From: Rhynchopus euleeides
Lineage: Eukaryota; Euglenozoa; Diplonemea; Diplonemida; Diplonemidae
Length of the DNA stretch: 64,000 nucleotides
Direction of reading: 5' to 3'
Assembly: GCA_963210315.1 (NCBI GenBank)
Contig: OY723310.1
Location: 620,001 to 684,000, forward strand
Of this stretch, positions 1-9,860 are shown piece after piece; positions within the stretch are counted from its first letter, which is position 1; each line of letters begins with the position of its first letter. A program made the translations under genes and the position numbers. A model generated the notes under the pieces. That model worked only from the letters and a program-made list of their open reading frames with translations, did not search any database and had not been told where the DNA came from.

Positions 1-1566
1 GGTCTCCTCCACGAGACGAGTCGCGGCCAGTGGGGCGTACTGCAGCAGCCCCTCTGTCGTCCGGTGGCGGGTCAGCTTCTGCACCGCTCGCAACTCGAGC
101 CCCTTGTGAATCAGGTGGTGCACTGCCCCCCTGCGTAGACTGTGTGGCGTCAGCGCGGGGTTCACCCGTTTTACCGCCCGGGACACCTTGCTGTACGACA
201 CGCCTTGAACCAGGCCGCCGTCCCGGTTCTTCCGCATCGTCTTCCCCAGCACACCGTTCAGCTGCGTAGGCAAACACACCCCTGTTGTCTGTCCCTTCGC
301 GAATGGGTCGTTCTTGGTGCCCCTCCAGGTTATCGATACCACCCCGTCGTTCTTCACCCGCACCTCTCGGGTTGCAATACTCTTCACGTCCGAGCACCTT
401 GCGGCCCCGTGCCACATCAGCCCCAGTGCCAGTCGCACCTCGGGGTCCCGCTCGTCCCGCATCGCCTGCTCCACTTCTGCCTTCGTCGCCGGCACCGCCT
501 GTGTCCGGGGCACCTCCGCCCCCATGCGCCTCAGTCCCCGTCTGAACGCGTCGAGCTTGTGCGAGTGTACCGTGTCCTCCAGCATGTGGCGGTGCGCGGA
601 CGACACGGCGTAGCTGTAGGCCAGCCCCGAGGATGGCAGCACGTTGTCGACAGACATCTTCTTGGAGACCCACAAGATGATCGCCGTCCCCGTGTCGATG
701 GGTCCCTCGGCGGCCTCCCAGGCCTGACGGAACTCCTGGAACCGCCGGTAGCACGACGCGATGTTGTCCCATGTGGAGTTCGCGAGTGCCCGGTCCAGAA
801 CGGCGTTGGCTGCAGACACGACTTCCCCCCTCGTCCCGTCCGGGAGGGTTGTTGTCTCTGACATCCGCGGGCGTCCTCGAGTTGCTGGCCCCCTGCGCAG
901 CCACCGCTGCAGCCCCGACTCGATGGTGTGGCCGTCCGCTGTCGGGTCCCGCCCCTGGGATCCCGTCTGCTGCACTGCTGGGCTGGCCCGCTCTGTCGCC
1001 TGCTCTCCCCGAGCAGTGTTGGTGACCGGCCACGGCCTGTGTGGCGTCATCCCGTGATCTTGCTGCGCCATTTGCTCCCCCTGAGCACTGGGCTGTATTC
1101 TTACTAACCACGGTGTGCGTGGATTCTGCTCCCCCTGAGCTTGATGCACCGCTGGCTCCCCCTGAGCACTGGGCTGTGTGTTTTGCGTTTTTACTAGCCA
1201 CGGCGTGCGTGGATTCTGCTCCCCTTGAGCTTGCTTCGCCGCTGGCTCCCCTTGAGCACTGGGCTGTGTGATTTGCGTTTTTACTAGCCACGGCGTGCGT
1301 GGATTCTGCTCCCCTTGAGCTTGATGCGCCGCTGGCTCCCCTTGAGCACTGGGCTGTGTGATTTGCGTTTTTACTAGCCACGGCGTGCGTGGGTTCTGCT
1401 CCCCTTGAGCTTGCTTCGCCGCTGGCTCCCCTTGAGCACTGGGCTGTGTGATTTGCGTTTTTACTAGCCACGGCGTGCGTGGGTTCTGCTCCCCTTGAGC
1501 TTGATGCGCCGCTGGCTCCCCTTGAGCACTGGGCTGTGTGGTTTGCGCTTTTACTCGCCACGGCAT
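1..1566 (-). CDS. Tyrosine recombinase ORF of the DIRS-like element (C-terminal end at window edge)
   Basis: The minus-strand frame is open from about 1704 to the window edge. The first ATG is at 1566 and another is at 1050. It starts with 30-residue repeats (1074-1620), then a SAM-like core-binding region (about 840-520, containing the motif STWDNIASCYRRFQEF), then a catalytic domain. All expected active-site residues are visible: Arg in GAARCSDV (codon 397-399), a beta-hairpin Lys (313-315), the HxxR box in TPHSLRRGA (133-144), His in KLTRHRT (64-66) and the nucleophile Tyr in LLQYAPL (37-39). This enzyme cuts and rejoins DNA through a 3'-phosphotyrosine and would integrate a circular intermediate. 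The ORF lies in the same reading frame as the ORF upstream of it. Assignment to the tyrosine-recombinase superfamily is firm; the DIRS assignment is inference. Confidence 0.85.
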   Translation of the reverse strand, partial: MPWRVKAQTTQPSAQGEPAAHQAQGEQNPRTPWLVKTQITQPSAQGEPAAKQAQGEQNPRTPWLVKTQITQPSAQGEPAAHQAQGEQNPRTPWLVKTQITQPSAQGEPAAKQAQGEQNPRTPWLVKTQNTQPSAQGEPAVHQAQGEQNPRTPWLVRIQPSAQGEQMAQQDHGMTPHRPWPVTNTARGEQATERASPAVQQTGSQGRDPTADGHTIESGLQRWLRRGPATRGRPRMSETTTLPDGTRGEVVSAANAVLDRALANSTWDNIASCYRRFQEFRQAWEAAEGPIDTGTAIILWVSKKMSVDNVLPSSGLAYSYAVSSAHRHMLEDTVHSHKLDAFRRGLRRMGAEVPRTQAVPATKAEVEQAMRDERDPEVRLALGLMWHGAARCSDVKSIATREVRVKNDGVVSITWRGTKNDPFAKGQTTGVCLPTQLNGVLGKTMRKNRDGGLVQGVSYSKVSRAVKRVNPALTPHSLRRGAVHHLIHKGLELRAVQKLTRHRTTEGLLQYAPLAATRLVEET

Positions 1567-1620
1567 GCGTGAATTCTGCTCCCCTTGAGCTTGTGGCACC
1601 GCTGGTTCCCCTTGAAGTGT
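1074..1620 (-). repeat. 90-bp in-frame tandem repeat (30-residue unit)
   Basis: About six copies with an exact 90-bp period (for example the phase marker at 1201, 1291, 1381, 1471 and 1561). On the minus strand each unit reads as 30 residues beginning SAQGEPAAHQ and ending KTQITQP. Because the period is a multiple of three and the units are nearly identical, the repeat encodes a repetitive linker in front of the recombinase. Confidence 0.9.
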
Positions 1621-1704
1621 GGACTGTGTGTGCAGTGGCGGTGTGTCTGAGGGAGGTGTCGCCGGCCCGCACAACCCCGGCTCTCCCTGCGCAGGTGTGG
1701 CTTG

Positions 1705-2733
1705 TCACTTGCCCCACTTGGATCCCTTGTTGAAGCCCTTGTTGAAGCCCTTGTTGGATCCCTTTCCCCCCTTACCTCCCTTCGGCACCACTGGCCTCTC
1801 TTCCTCCTCGTCCCACGCGCCCTCGGTGCGGCGCCGCTTGTTGTTGGCCTTCTCCTTCTCGCCCTCGCTCTGGGCTTGGCTCTGGAGCGACCTGAATAGT
1901 TGCTCCGTCAGCGCGCTTGCCGGCATGCCCTCCAGCCGCCGCTCCCAGTGCAGCTGCGCCGCGAGCCCGTACCACTCCCGGAGGCGCAGCCCCTCCAAGC
2001 GGACCAGGAGGTTGTGGGCAGCTTGCACTGCCTCAGGCTTCGTCGACACGATGGGGATCAGGATGTCCAACACGGAGAGCGCGACCCGAAGTTCGTGCTG
2101 GGGCCCGGTCGCTGCCGCAGCCGCATCGTCCGCCCCCTTCCCGAAACGATCACGCAGTGCCCTCATGGCCATTGCGTGCAGCGCTGGCGACTGCATCCGG
2201 TGGCGCCATTGCTCCACCACCGTGATGCGGGTGCCGGTCAGCCCCTCGCGTTCCAGCTTCGCCTGCCGCTCCTTCCTCTGCATATCATCCAAGACCTCCT
2301 CCAGAATTGCCTTGGTGTTTGGGTTATCCACACCCCTCATCAACTCCCAGAGGTCCCTCACCTTGGGCGTAGCGTCACTCATGTTGGCATCGGCGTCGCC
2401 CTCGTCCTCCTCCTTGAGGGTCCATGTTGCCTCACCATTGTGGAGATACAGCGCGCAGAGGGGGCAGACCCAGTGTGGCTCCATCCACTGGTCGGTCATC
2501 TTCTCGACCGTCTGATCCCCCGTGCCCTCCATGTAGGCCTTCAGGCAGCTCTTCGTCGTCCGCCTTCCACACATGCGACACACAGACGAGTGCGCGTCGG
2601 AGTGCAGCGCCCCGCACTCCGGAAACACGCAGTCGGGGGTGCCGTCCACCCCCGCTGCGTTTCCCGGAACAACCGGGGTCGGAACATCGATCCACGCCTG
2701 GTCGATGATCACGGTTGCGTTCCGGTCCGGCAT
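1705..2733 (-). CDS. Gag-like zinc-binding ORF of the DIRS-like element
   Basis: The 342-residue protein is taken from the ATG at 2733. Residues about 35-95 hold a Cys/His cluster (motifs CVFPEC, CRMCG and CPLC, with intervening His) that looks like a RING- or PHD-type zinc-binding fold. The middle is helical, and the C-terminus ends in a basic tail of repeated GGKG and FNKG units after a KRRR nuclear-localisation-like patch. A zinc-binding, basic, RNA-binding-like protein upstream of the recombinase fits the Gag position of DIRS-like elements. I do not recognise the exact family. Confidence 0.6.
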   Translation of the reverse strand: MPDRNATVIIDQAWIDVPTPVVPGNAAGVDGTPDCVFPECGALHSDAHSSVCRMCGRRTTKSCLKAYMEGTGDQTVEKMTDQWMEPHWVCPLCALYLHNGEATWTLKEEDEGDADANMSDATPKVRDLWELMRGVDNPNTKAILEEVLDDMQRKERQAKLEREGLTGTRITVVEQWRHRMQSPALHAMAMRALRDRFGKGADDAAAAATGPQHELRVALSVLDILIPIVSTKPEAVQAAHNLLVRLEGLRLREWYGLAAQLHWERRLEGMPASALTEQLFRSLQSQAQSEGEKEKANNKRRRTEGAWDEEEERPVVPKGGKGGKGSNKGFNKGFNKGSKWGK

Positions 2734-3365
2734 TGTGTTGTTTGGTTGTTTGGGAGAGGTTGTGAGAGTTGTGGTGAAACGCACACACCTCGACCTGTGA
2801 TGAGGTGAGATGTGGCTCTGCAATTACGGCACTACGCGTGCCGTAAACTCGAATGACCTGCTTTCTCCGTGTTCCATTTCCTCCTTCATTGCATGAGGCT
2901 ACATAGTTTTTTCTTCGCCCTTCTTTTTTCACTTCAATCATCCCACCCACATTTTCCCTTGCATGCACAACGTGTAAATTTAGCCAACGACCCCACCCCA
3001 CCCCACCCCCTCCCCGCGCGGACCATTTTGCACTTTCCTCTGTTCGCCGCACACAGCACTCAGCACACCGCACAGGTTCGTCTGGTCAGCATAGTGACCA
3101 TGTTCATGCGCCACATCCGGGGGCAAACCAAGAACAGAACTCTCGCCAGCCTTGGTTTGGCGGAGGTTTTGTCTCTGTTGCCCATGCATACGCGCTGACC
3201 TCCCCCTGCGGGGTTGCGAAAGGAGCTGCCTGGGCCTTTCTTTGCTTGATTGGCTTCCCCCCCCCTCCCCCCCCCCCCTTGCGCACCACACATCACACGC
3301 ACACTCTCTCACCACACAACGGCTTCTTTGCCGATCAACGCCCTCAGGGAGGGGGGGGGGGGGGG
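2734..3365. other. Non-coding stretch upstream of the DIRS-like element
   Basis: No gene is supported here. It holds a short CCCCA run near 2990-3012, pyrimidine-rich tracts and a long poly-G run that ends at 3365 directly against the TA border of the next element. Confidence 0.5.
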
Positions 3366-3367
3366 TA

Positions 3368-4899
3368 GGGGGTGTCAACGCCAGCCAAAAAAGTGCACAT
3401 TTTGAGGATTTTTGAGGATCGCGCCTGGGGGCAAATAAGTGCCAAAAACCGGTGAAACCAGGTCCAGATCGGTCCGGAACCGGTGTGCCGGGTCGATTTC
3501 CACCCGAAAACCCCATTTTTTGGCCCAAAATCGCCTATGTGAATTTTTGTACCACCTTCTGTACCTGGAGGTGGTACAAAAGGTGGCCACTGGCACCTTG
3601 TTGCTCAACGAACCACCCCACCTTCACAAAGAGGTGCTCTATACCAATACGGGGTGTGGGGTACGAAGAGACGCACTGCTGATGCACTAATTCGCGCATT
3701 TCTGTGCTTTACAATCGTCAGAAAATGGTTTGGTGCCTGGAATAGACGGGCACCGCTCATTATGAGGAAGCGGTGGGAAAAGAGCAAGGGTGCCTGACAC
3801 TGCCGTACTCAAGGACCTTGGAAGAGCTGCTCTTCGTCAACAATGCATCGACGGTATTAGCCGACATCTGCGTGATGTCTTAATTGTCCATCTGGGATCA
3901 TCATGACACGCAATCGGCCATTTTTCTTGATGAGCTGCTGGGGGCAGCGTTGGACACCCTCGTGAGCTGCCATCATCCCGCATGTTACAGGCAGCTGAAA
4001 GGATCCCAACACAGTGGACCATCCGACTAAGTCTGCTCAACTTTGGCCATCCTTCAGTAGTCAGGGACGGTATCACTGAAACCTCAACACGTTCCTCTCT
4101 TGGAATGACTCCGCCGTGCGGCACTGCATATGCACAGAGAGCTGCTGCTGCTATCATTCATGAGTCATGAAGGACTCTTCTTCCGATATGGGACGACCTT
4201 CGTTTAGAAGGACACACACTTGGACATCCATGCTGCTCCTGTCACGACCGACACGCATTGTGATGAAGGGTCGATGAGCACGTCATCATGGATACCACAT
4301 CAGCTGCGGGAGACTAACCCTGTAAGGGCGGCTCCCGCCCTGACCCGGAAGCAGAACGGTGCCTTCCTTGCGATATTTTAGTATGGCTACCCTGTCCACA
4401 GCACCGAGATACGCATTGCACGACAATGGAGCCTTCCAAGTGCGGCTGCTTCCTGGGAGTTGGTGTTCTGTGTCAGGAGGGATGAAAATCTGTGGACCGA
4501 GGCTCAGAGTAGAGCGCAGGGAGGGTTGAGGGAAGAACTGCTCAGAGGTGTGTATCCGCCCGGTTCTACACGAAGAGATGTGTGTGCTGCTGAGTAAGTG
4601 ACACCCGTTCCAAAGCCCCAGTATTTTTTGTCAAAAATACAACGAAAGGGGTATGTTAGTAGCTGGTTTGGGGATGACGTCCCTTCCTGGACCACCTTTT
4701 GGACCACCTCCAGGTACAGAAGGTGGTACAAAAATTCACATAGGCGATTTTGGGCCAAAAAATGGGGTTTTCGGGTGGAAATCGACCCGGCACACCGGTT
4801 CCGGACCGATCTGGACCTGGTTTCACCGGTTTTTAGCACTTATTTGCCCCCAGGCGCAATCCTCAAAAATGTCAAAATGTGACCGACTTTGACACCCCC
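3368..4899. mobile_element. 1.53-kb TIR DNA transposon with TA target duplication
   Basis: The arms at about 3368-3585 and 4693-4899 are inverted copies of each other. The outermost bases are GGGGGTGTCA on the left and TGACACCCCC on the right, each flanked by TA (3366-3367 and 4900-4901), so the target duplication is TA. The arms of about 210 bp hold a conserved palindromic core (a GTACCACCT / AGGTGGTAC type motif). The 1.1-kb interior has no convincing gene, so this is a non-autonomous element. An element of nearly the same length and design lies at 24672-26206. Confidence 0.8.
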
Positions 4900-4920
4900 T
4901 AGGGCATAGCTTCCGATAAG

Positions 4921-4985
4921 CGGGGGTCGGGGGTCGCAGGGGTCGGGGGTCGGGGGTCGGGAGGGGGGGTCGGAGGGGGTCGCCT
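4921..4985 (+). repeat. G-rich GGGGTCG repeat
   Basis: Repeated runs of four to seven G separated by TC or TCGC. The mirror-image C/G-rich block lies near 9560-9950, inside the other end of the same outer element. The spacing of the G-runs would permit G-quadruplexes on the plus strand. Confidence 0.7.
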
Positions 4986-5314
4986 GACTATTTCCTAAGG
5001 AATGTGGCCTGGATGGGGACCACCAATAAGGGGTGTGAATACACGGTGGACTCCAGCGGGGGTAGGGTAACCCTTTTCGGGAGTCTCAACTAGGGGGAGT
5101 CCAACTCCCGCTAGCGGGAGTATAGACTCCCGCTAGCGGGAGTCTATACTCCCGCTAGGGGGAGTCTGACTCCCCCTAGCGGGAGTCTTTTCACCTATTT
5201 TCACTCATTTTTCCCATGATACCTATGCAATGTGGCACTCGTCACTGAAGTACAGCCACACCAAACGAAACGGACGTTTCCACCCATCCCAGCTCGCAGA
5301 CCTGATTCACAAAA

Positions 5315-5695
5315 ATGGGGAAGACGACAACGAAGCCGGCAGCGAAGCCGGCGGCAAAGTCGATTAAGAAGAAGAAGAGCGCAGAGAGTCCCGAGGCTGC
5401 GGAGGCGACGAACATTGTGCATGATTTTTGCACGGCCTTCCCTGTTAAAAAAGGGGGCAGTGTGCTGACACTGGGATCCATTAGAAGGCTCCTAGCAACG
5501 GTGTTGAGCAAGGAGCTCCACCAGCACAGCACCCAGGTGGCCAACGCAATCATCGCCATGTCTTCCCTGACATGGATAAGTTCGCTGTCAGGGAAGTCGC
5601 AACGATGCGGAAGGAGGGCGCTCTCCGTCATATACAAGGTGGAGGCGAAGTATGGCAAGGTGCAGGATACAAACGTGTCGTCGGGGGCAGCCTGA
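5315..5695 (+). CDS. First ORF of TA-target transposon 1 (Lys/Ala-rich N-terminus)
   Basis: This is a 126-residue protein from an ATG 273 bp inside the element end. It opens with a Lys/Ala/Pro-rich basic tail (residues 1-25) resembling a nuclear-localisation or DNA-binding extension. A predicted helical segment, VLTLGSIRRLLATVL, follows. The first ORF of the sister element (20145-20546) sits in the same position and shows a weakly similar pattern over about 50 residues (a Val-rich helix, then xLLxxL, then a small-residue helix). I infer that they are homologous; no known domain is recognised. It may be the N-terminal exon of a larger transposase. Confidence 0.5.
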   Translation: MGKTTTKPAAKPAAKSIKKKKSAESPEAAEATNIVHDFCTAFPVKKGGSVLTLGSIRRLLATVLSKELHQHSTQVANAIIAMSSLTWISSLSGKSQRCGRRALSVIYKVEAKYGKVQDTNVSSGAA

Positions 5696-5844
5696 AGCCG
5701 CGAATGATCGCGACACGGGCGAACGGCTTGGCACCGTGGGTCTGGATAGATGCTGGAGTTCGGCCGGGTGAAACCGGAAGTCGCAGCAAAATTTGCCCCC
5801 CCAGATTTCTTCCTCAAACCCACCCGTGGGCTGATCCGGCCTTG

Positions 5845-5943
5845 CACGGTGGACTCCAGCGGGGATAGGGTACCACTACCGGGTTTAACCCTTTTCGGGA
5901 GTCTCAACTAGGGGGAGTCCAACTCCCGCTAGCGGGAGTATAG
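5845..5943 (+). repeat. Internal copy of the left end of transposon 1
   Basis: This stretch repeats the terminal sequence of 5042-5131 in the same orientation: the CACGGTGGACTCC end, the TTTTCGGGAGTCTC block and the CTAGCGGG palindrome. It is not preceded by TA, so it looks like a duplicated end rather than a separate insertion. It separates the first and second coding blocks. Confidence 0.8.
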
Positions 5944-5960
5944 ATCAGCAGTGGGCAACA

Positions 5961-6184
5961 ATGAGGCGATGCGGGGGGCGAGGGCACCGATGCTCACTGT
6001 GCGACATCCCAGAAGAACGCTGGTATCAACAGGTGCATCGATACCCGCACCTGACTCTCTCTGAGATGAAAGAGGCTGGCTACCCCTCCCTCTTGGCAGG
6101 TGTGCTTCCCAATGCCCGCTACGTCACCCCAGCACTCCATGACTGCAAGGGGCTCGCCATGCGGCTGATCAGGGTACTGGATGA
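5961..6184 (+). pseudogene. Second coding block of TA-target transposon 1, interrupted by a hAT MITE
   Basis: This frame encodes a Cys-containing start (CSLCDIPEERW) followed by LSEMKEAGYPSLLAGVLPNA and TPALHDCKG. The sister element encodes IQELHEAGFESLYAGVFTST and a Pro-rich stretch followed by LHDINGF at the same point (about 20850-21000), so the block is truly conserved. The frame runs into the MITE at 6185. Beyond the MITE the frame has shifted relative to the third block, so the gene is not functional as it stands. Confidence 0.55.
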
Positions 6185-6844
6185 CAGGGGTGGAGCTTGG
6201 GGGTTTTTTCGGGTCAGCTGACCTGATTTTCTGCAGGCCCTCACAAAAAATCAGGTCAGGGGTAAAAAGAAAAAAAATATAGATTTTCGGGAAACCGGAA
6301 AAGTTGGCTCCTCGCCTTGGGGCCTCAAGGTGACCAGGAGGCGTTTCGTGAGCAAAGTGACCCCAGCGACATGAGCACAGGCCTCAAACAGTCACAATAG
6401 AGGACAAATGAAGCTGCCCAACCCGTACCGTGCAACAGACGTTTACTACCGTGGCCTCCGGTGGCTGGGGGGCTCCGCCCCCCAGACCCCCCTGTGGCAT
6501 GTGCCTGTCTTGTACCCAAGCCCTTTACATCAGGGAATCTCAGTATCCTCAGGAGGACGCAGCCAACTCACACAGAATCCGTACGCCCGCAAGTCACAGA
6601 TGTTCACTACCGTGGCCTCCGGCGGCTGGGAGCTCCGCCTCCCAGACCCCCCCTACGGCATGTGTTTGTCTTGTAACCAAGTCCTTGCGCGTCCGGGGCT
6701 GCATATCGGTTCCGGTACCTCGCGGGAGGCTGGGCCCGAGCACTGATCTCTGAGACGAACCGGGGGGGAACCCATAAGAAAAAATTGGCTGACCCGATCT
6801 GACCCGATCCAGCCCGCAACCCCATATTTCAAGCTCCACCCCTG
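6185..6844. mobile_element. hAT MITE (660 bp) with perfect 8-bp target duplication
   Basis: The ends are CAGGGGTGGAGCTTG and its reverse complement (15 bp), and the flanks are exact direct repeats CTGGATGA at 6177-6184 and 6845-6852. An 8-bp duplication with CAGGG-type ends is diagnostic of hAT elements. There is no transposase inside. The interior holds two direct copies (about 6449-6500 and 6602-6655) of a motif reading ACCGTGGCCTCCGG followed by a GGGGCTCCGCCCC-type palindrome. Confidence 0.88.
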
Positions 6845-6898
6845 CTGGATGAGACAACAAAAAAATATTCGACAAGACCTGTACAAACCTTGCACTGA

Positions 6899-7765
6899 AT
6901 GTGTCGCAGCATGGGACAGGTGCTCAGTTCCGGAAGGTCGTGCTTGCCTGTCACAGGACACACCTACAAGGGCTTGTTCCGCTACCTCTTTGTCTCCCTT
7001 GCAGACCTCATGCATTTCCGGTATGCAGACATCCCCTGGCGCTTCTGGGGATGCAAGGATGAGTCAGCCCGGATTCCCTTCTTGCGTGCTCGGATCTCAG
7101 GGCATATATTTCACTGGTTGATGGAGCATGCCGAAAAGGGATCAACGCGCAATGCCTACGTACACAGTCTCCATCATTGGTGGGCTCCAGAAGATGCAGT
7201 GCCTCTGCAGAACAACGACGAATTTGAAGAAGCAGAGAACGGACATCGCAAGAAAGATGCCGTTACAATCGCCAGCTCCGCAACTTACGAGAGAGATCTT
7301 GCGATGGCAGAAGAGAAGCGGCGCGCATCGGGCATGCCTTGGAAGGTTGCGCACCTGTCGCAGGACGGGATCCTCGGGTATAGAGAAGTCATCCTGTGTC
7401 CGTGTCTGCACACCCGACACGCTCATAGATTGGCTGTGTATGTTCTTTGCACACAGTTGACACAGCTGCAGAAGGGGTTTGTGCACTGCAACACACAGGA
7501 CTTCGTTGAACCCATCAGCGCGCCCTACTTCCTGTTCCGGTTCCCCGAAGGACACCGCAAATTATCGCTCTGCTTGTGCAAAATGCCAATCCCGCTGGGG
7601 GCGACTTTCACACCATTCGTGTCATCCGAGGCGACTTTGAGCACGCTTGACCAACGCGCACAGCAGGAGGGGGATGACAGTTCTGACGAAGAAGATGAGG
7701 CCTGCAGGATGGCTTGTCTTGCCCAAGGTGTAACACAACTACGACAGGCGATGGCCGCACTTTGA
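6899..7765 (+). pseudogene. Third coding block of TA-target transposon 1
   Basis: An open frame of up to 288 codons. Its first part matches the sister element: LMHFRYADIPWRF against LVHFRYNDIPIKY, HSLHHWWAPEDAVPL against MSHWFDPEDAHPL, and a charged helix ending in a TxxERDL motif in both. The C-terminal part is acidic (DDSSDEEDEA) and lacks the zinc fingers found at the end of the sister. The conserved HFRY-DIP and W-PED motifs define the family, but I cannot name a superfamily or point to a certain catalytic triad. The upstream continuity is lost, hence pseudogene. Confidence 0.55.
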
Positions 7766-8089
7766 CACCTCAAATTCTAACCGCTCACCTCCGCAGGTGT
7801 AGCCGCTACCAGGAGGATAGGTAGGTAGTCCAGAGTCCGGGGAAACTGACAGAAGCAAAACAAGCCCCTCCCCATCCCTCTTCCACCATGATTTTACCCC
7901 CCACGCCAGTAGACTGTAACTATATCATGGGAAAAATGGATGAAAATAGGTGAAAAGACTCCCGCTAGGGGGAGTCAGACTCCCCCTAGCGGGAGTATAG
8001 ACTCCCGCTAGCGGGAGTCTTTGACACCCGCTCAGACTCCCGCTCCCAGACTCCCGCTAGGGCCGCTGGAGTCCACCGTGTAGGCACCC

Positions 8090-9860
8090 CACGTCAAAAA
8101 TGACCCCACTGCGATCCGCACAAACTCCAAATATTCAAACCCTGTGCCTGGAATTTTGACCGAGTTAGATAAAATTTTCAGTGCAATCCTTCAGCACCTC
8201 CCCCCTAGATTTTTAGGTTTTCTTGACCCAATGATCGAAATCTGCGACATAGTGGAAATCCCGGGGACATGTCGAATTCGAAAATTTTGGGTTAAAAAAC
8301 CCCAGGGGGGACCCTTTGGTTTCACCCCCTGTTGGGGGGCCTGGTGGGCGTTCAGGTGAGCTGAGACCCTTCGGGTTCTGACAGAGTGCAGCAATGGTAA
8401 TCAACCGTCGTGAACGTATTTTCGTGCCGGCATGGCTATCCATGGGCACCGTGGCATGTCGCCGCATCCGTCCCGATCAACAAGTGCCAGAGGCAAATCA
8501 GGAGTCCTGGTCCAGTGCAGGCACCTGCGCTGCAGATACCCAAGGGACTGTTGTGCACAAAAATGCACACGCAAGGACATCAACTGACTGAGGCAATGCA
8601 GCTCGCAGCCTATCGATTCGATTCGTGGCACCAAGCCTCACGAGCTGGTCACGCGACACCACGTTACTCTGCGTGGCATATTCCGTGCAATGGCTTGGGC
8701 AGCAGTGCACAGGGGAACTTCTGCTGCACTGCGACAGGACAACCCAAGCACGTGCCGCGTACATCCGGAGGTGAAGTTGGATGAGGGAGATCAGTGGCTT
8801 CTGGGAGGAAAGGGGCGACCGCATCCACGTCGCGGATAACACACTCAGCACACGAGCGGGCGTTGCATGAAATCCCCCATGTGTAAACAGGGGAAATCGG
8901 CCTTTTAGGGGATCCTGGTCAGGAATAAAAATTTACACACATATTTTTCGACTTCCTGAGGCCAAAAACCGGTGTTCCTGGGCCCAGATGTGACATCTGG
9001 ATGACATAATAAAAATCCAGAGTGCCTTAGAGGCGCGCGGGACATTTTTTTGGGGATCGTGGCTGGGGACCCCCTATTTTGGGGGATTTCCCGTAGGTGG
9101 AAAATGTCGATTTTCCAATTTTAAATCACACTGGGGGCACCTGCGGGGCCATATTTTGCATTTTCAGACAGGGGACCGATACCCTACAAACCCGATTTTC
9201 GGGTTTTTTGACCATTTTTTGCCTTGTGCGAAAACGTGATATTTTTTGGACAAAATTCCAGGCACAGGGTTTCAAAAGAACGGGTTTTTGAAAAACCCGA
9301 GGAGGGGGTCGGGAGGGTCCCGCTGGGTGGGTGGTGGGGGTGGCCTGGTGTGCCTCCCGGTCACGTCCTCCCATGACAGTACCTGGACCAGACCCATGTT
9401 TCGTCGTTGAAGCTTGGTCCCAAGACCCACGAAATGACCCCACTACGATCCACACAAACTCCAAATAGTCCAAAGAACGGGGTTTTGAAAACCCCGTGTG
9501 GGGGGTCGGGAGGGGGGACCACCCCATATTCCAACCCCGAGTTTCCGACCCCCATCTACGACCCCCGAGAAAAAACGCGAAAATTCCGACCCGAGTTTGA
9601 CCACAGTTTCAGACCCCCCATCTTCCGGATCCTGACCCCCGCAAGAATGGGGGGTCGGGATATAGCCCCGACCCCCTCCGACCCCCGAAAAATGGGGGGT
9701 CGGGGGGTTGGGGGTCGGATTCCGACCCCCGAGGTTCCGACCCCCCTTTTCTCACGGAACCACATCCGCATTTCAGAGGTGTTCTGTGGCACCTACACCA
9801 ACAAAGTGACCCCACTACGATCCGCACGGAGCCCAAACAACGCAGGAGAGGGGGGAACCG
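8090..9860. repeat. Scattered decayed satellite copies and unique DNA inside the outer element
   Basis: Fragments of the satellite that is tandem at 22738-23600 recur here in the opposite orientation. The core TGACCCCACT-CGATCC appears near 8100, 9433 and 9808, and the block with AAAACCCG and a GGTCGGGAGGG tail appears near 9280-9330 and 9480-9515. The stretch 8360-8880 is unique and shows no convincing gene. Around 9560-9760 lie alternating GGGGGTCGG and CCGACCCCC blocks. Confidence 0.6.

Larger units (their letters stand above)
1..2733 (-). mobile_element. Tyrosine-recombinase retroelement (DIRS-like), partial
   Basis: The element runs on the minus strand and is cut by the window edge. Its visible parts are an upstream zinc-binding ORF (1705-2733) and a downstream ORF (1-1566) with a tandem-repeat N-terminal part and a complete tyrosine-recombinase catalytic domain. 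A gag-like ORF followed by a tyrosine recombinase is the layout of DIRS-type elements; the reverse transcriptase that would prove this should lie beyond position 1 and is not seen, so a Crypton-like DNA element remains possible. No terminal repeats are visible inside the window. As far as it can be read it looks whole and therefore fairly young. Confidence 0.6.
5042..8080 (+). mobile_element. TA-target DNA transposon, new family, member 1 (3.04 kb)
   Basis: The ends are perfect 18-bp inverted repeats, CACGGTGGACTCCAGCGG, flanked by TA (5040-5041 and 8081-8082). Just inside are arrays of short palindromes built from GACTCCC and CTAGCGGGAG, about 150 bp at each end. Three plus-strand coding blocks (5315-5695, 5961-6184 and 6899-7765) line up in order with blocks in the element at 19570-22505, which has the same TA target and similar CAC-starting ends. 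A hAT MITE interrupts the second block. I do not recognise the proteins as any transposase superfamily. Confidence 0.75.

Noticed and set aside
1074-1620. 90-bp repeats as a CRISPR-like or intergenic minisatellite array
   Set aside because: Units are contiguous without spacers and form an open minus-strand frame leading into the recombinase.
3837-4170. Opposing short frames inside the first 1.5-kb TIR element as transposase
   Set aside because: No family motif, no similarity seen with the remnant in the other 1.5-kb element, and no consistent frame.
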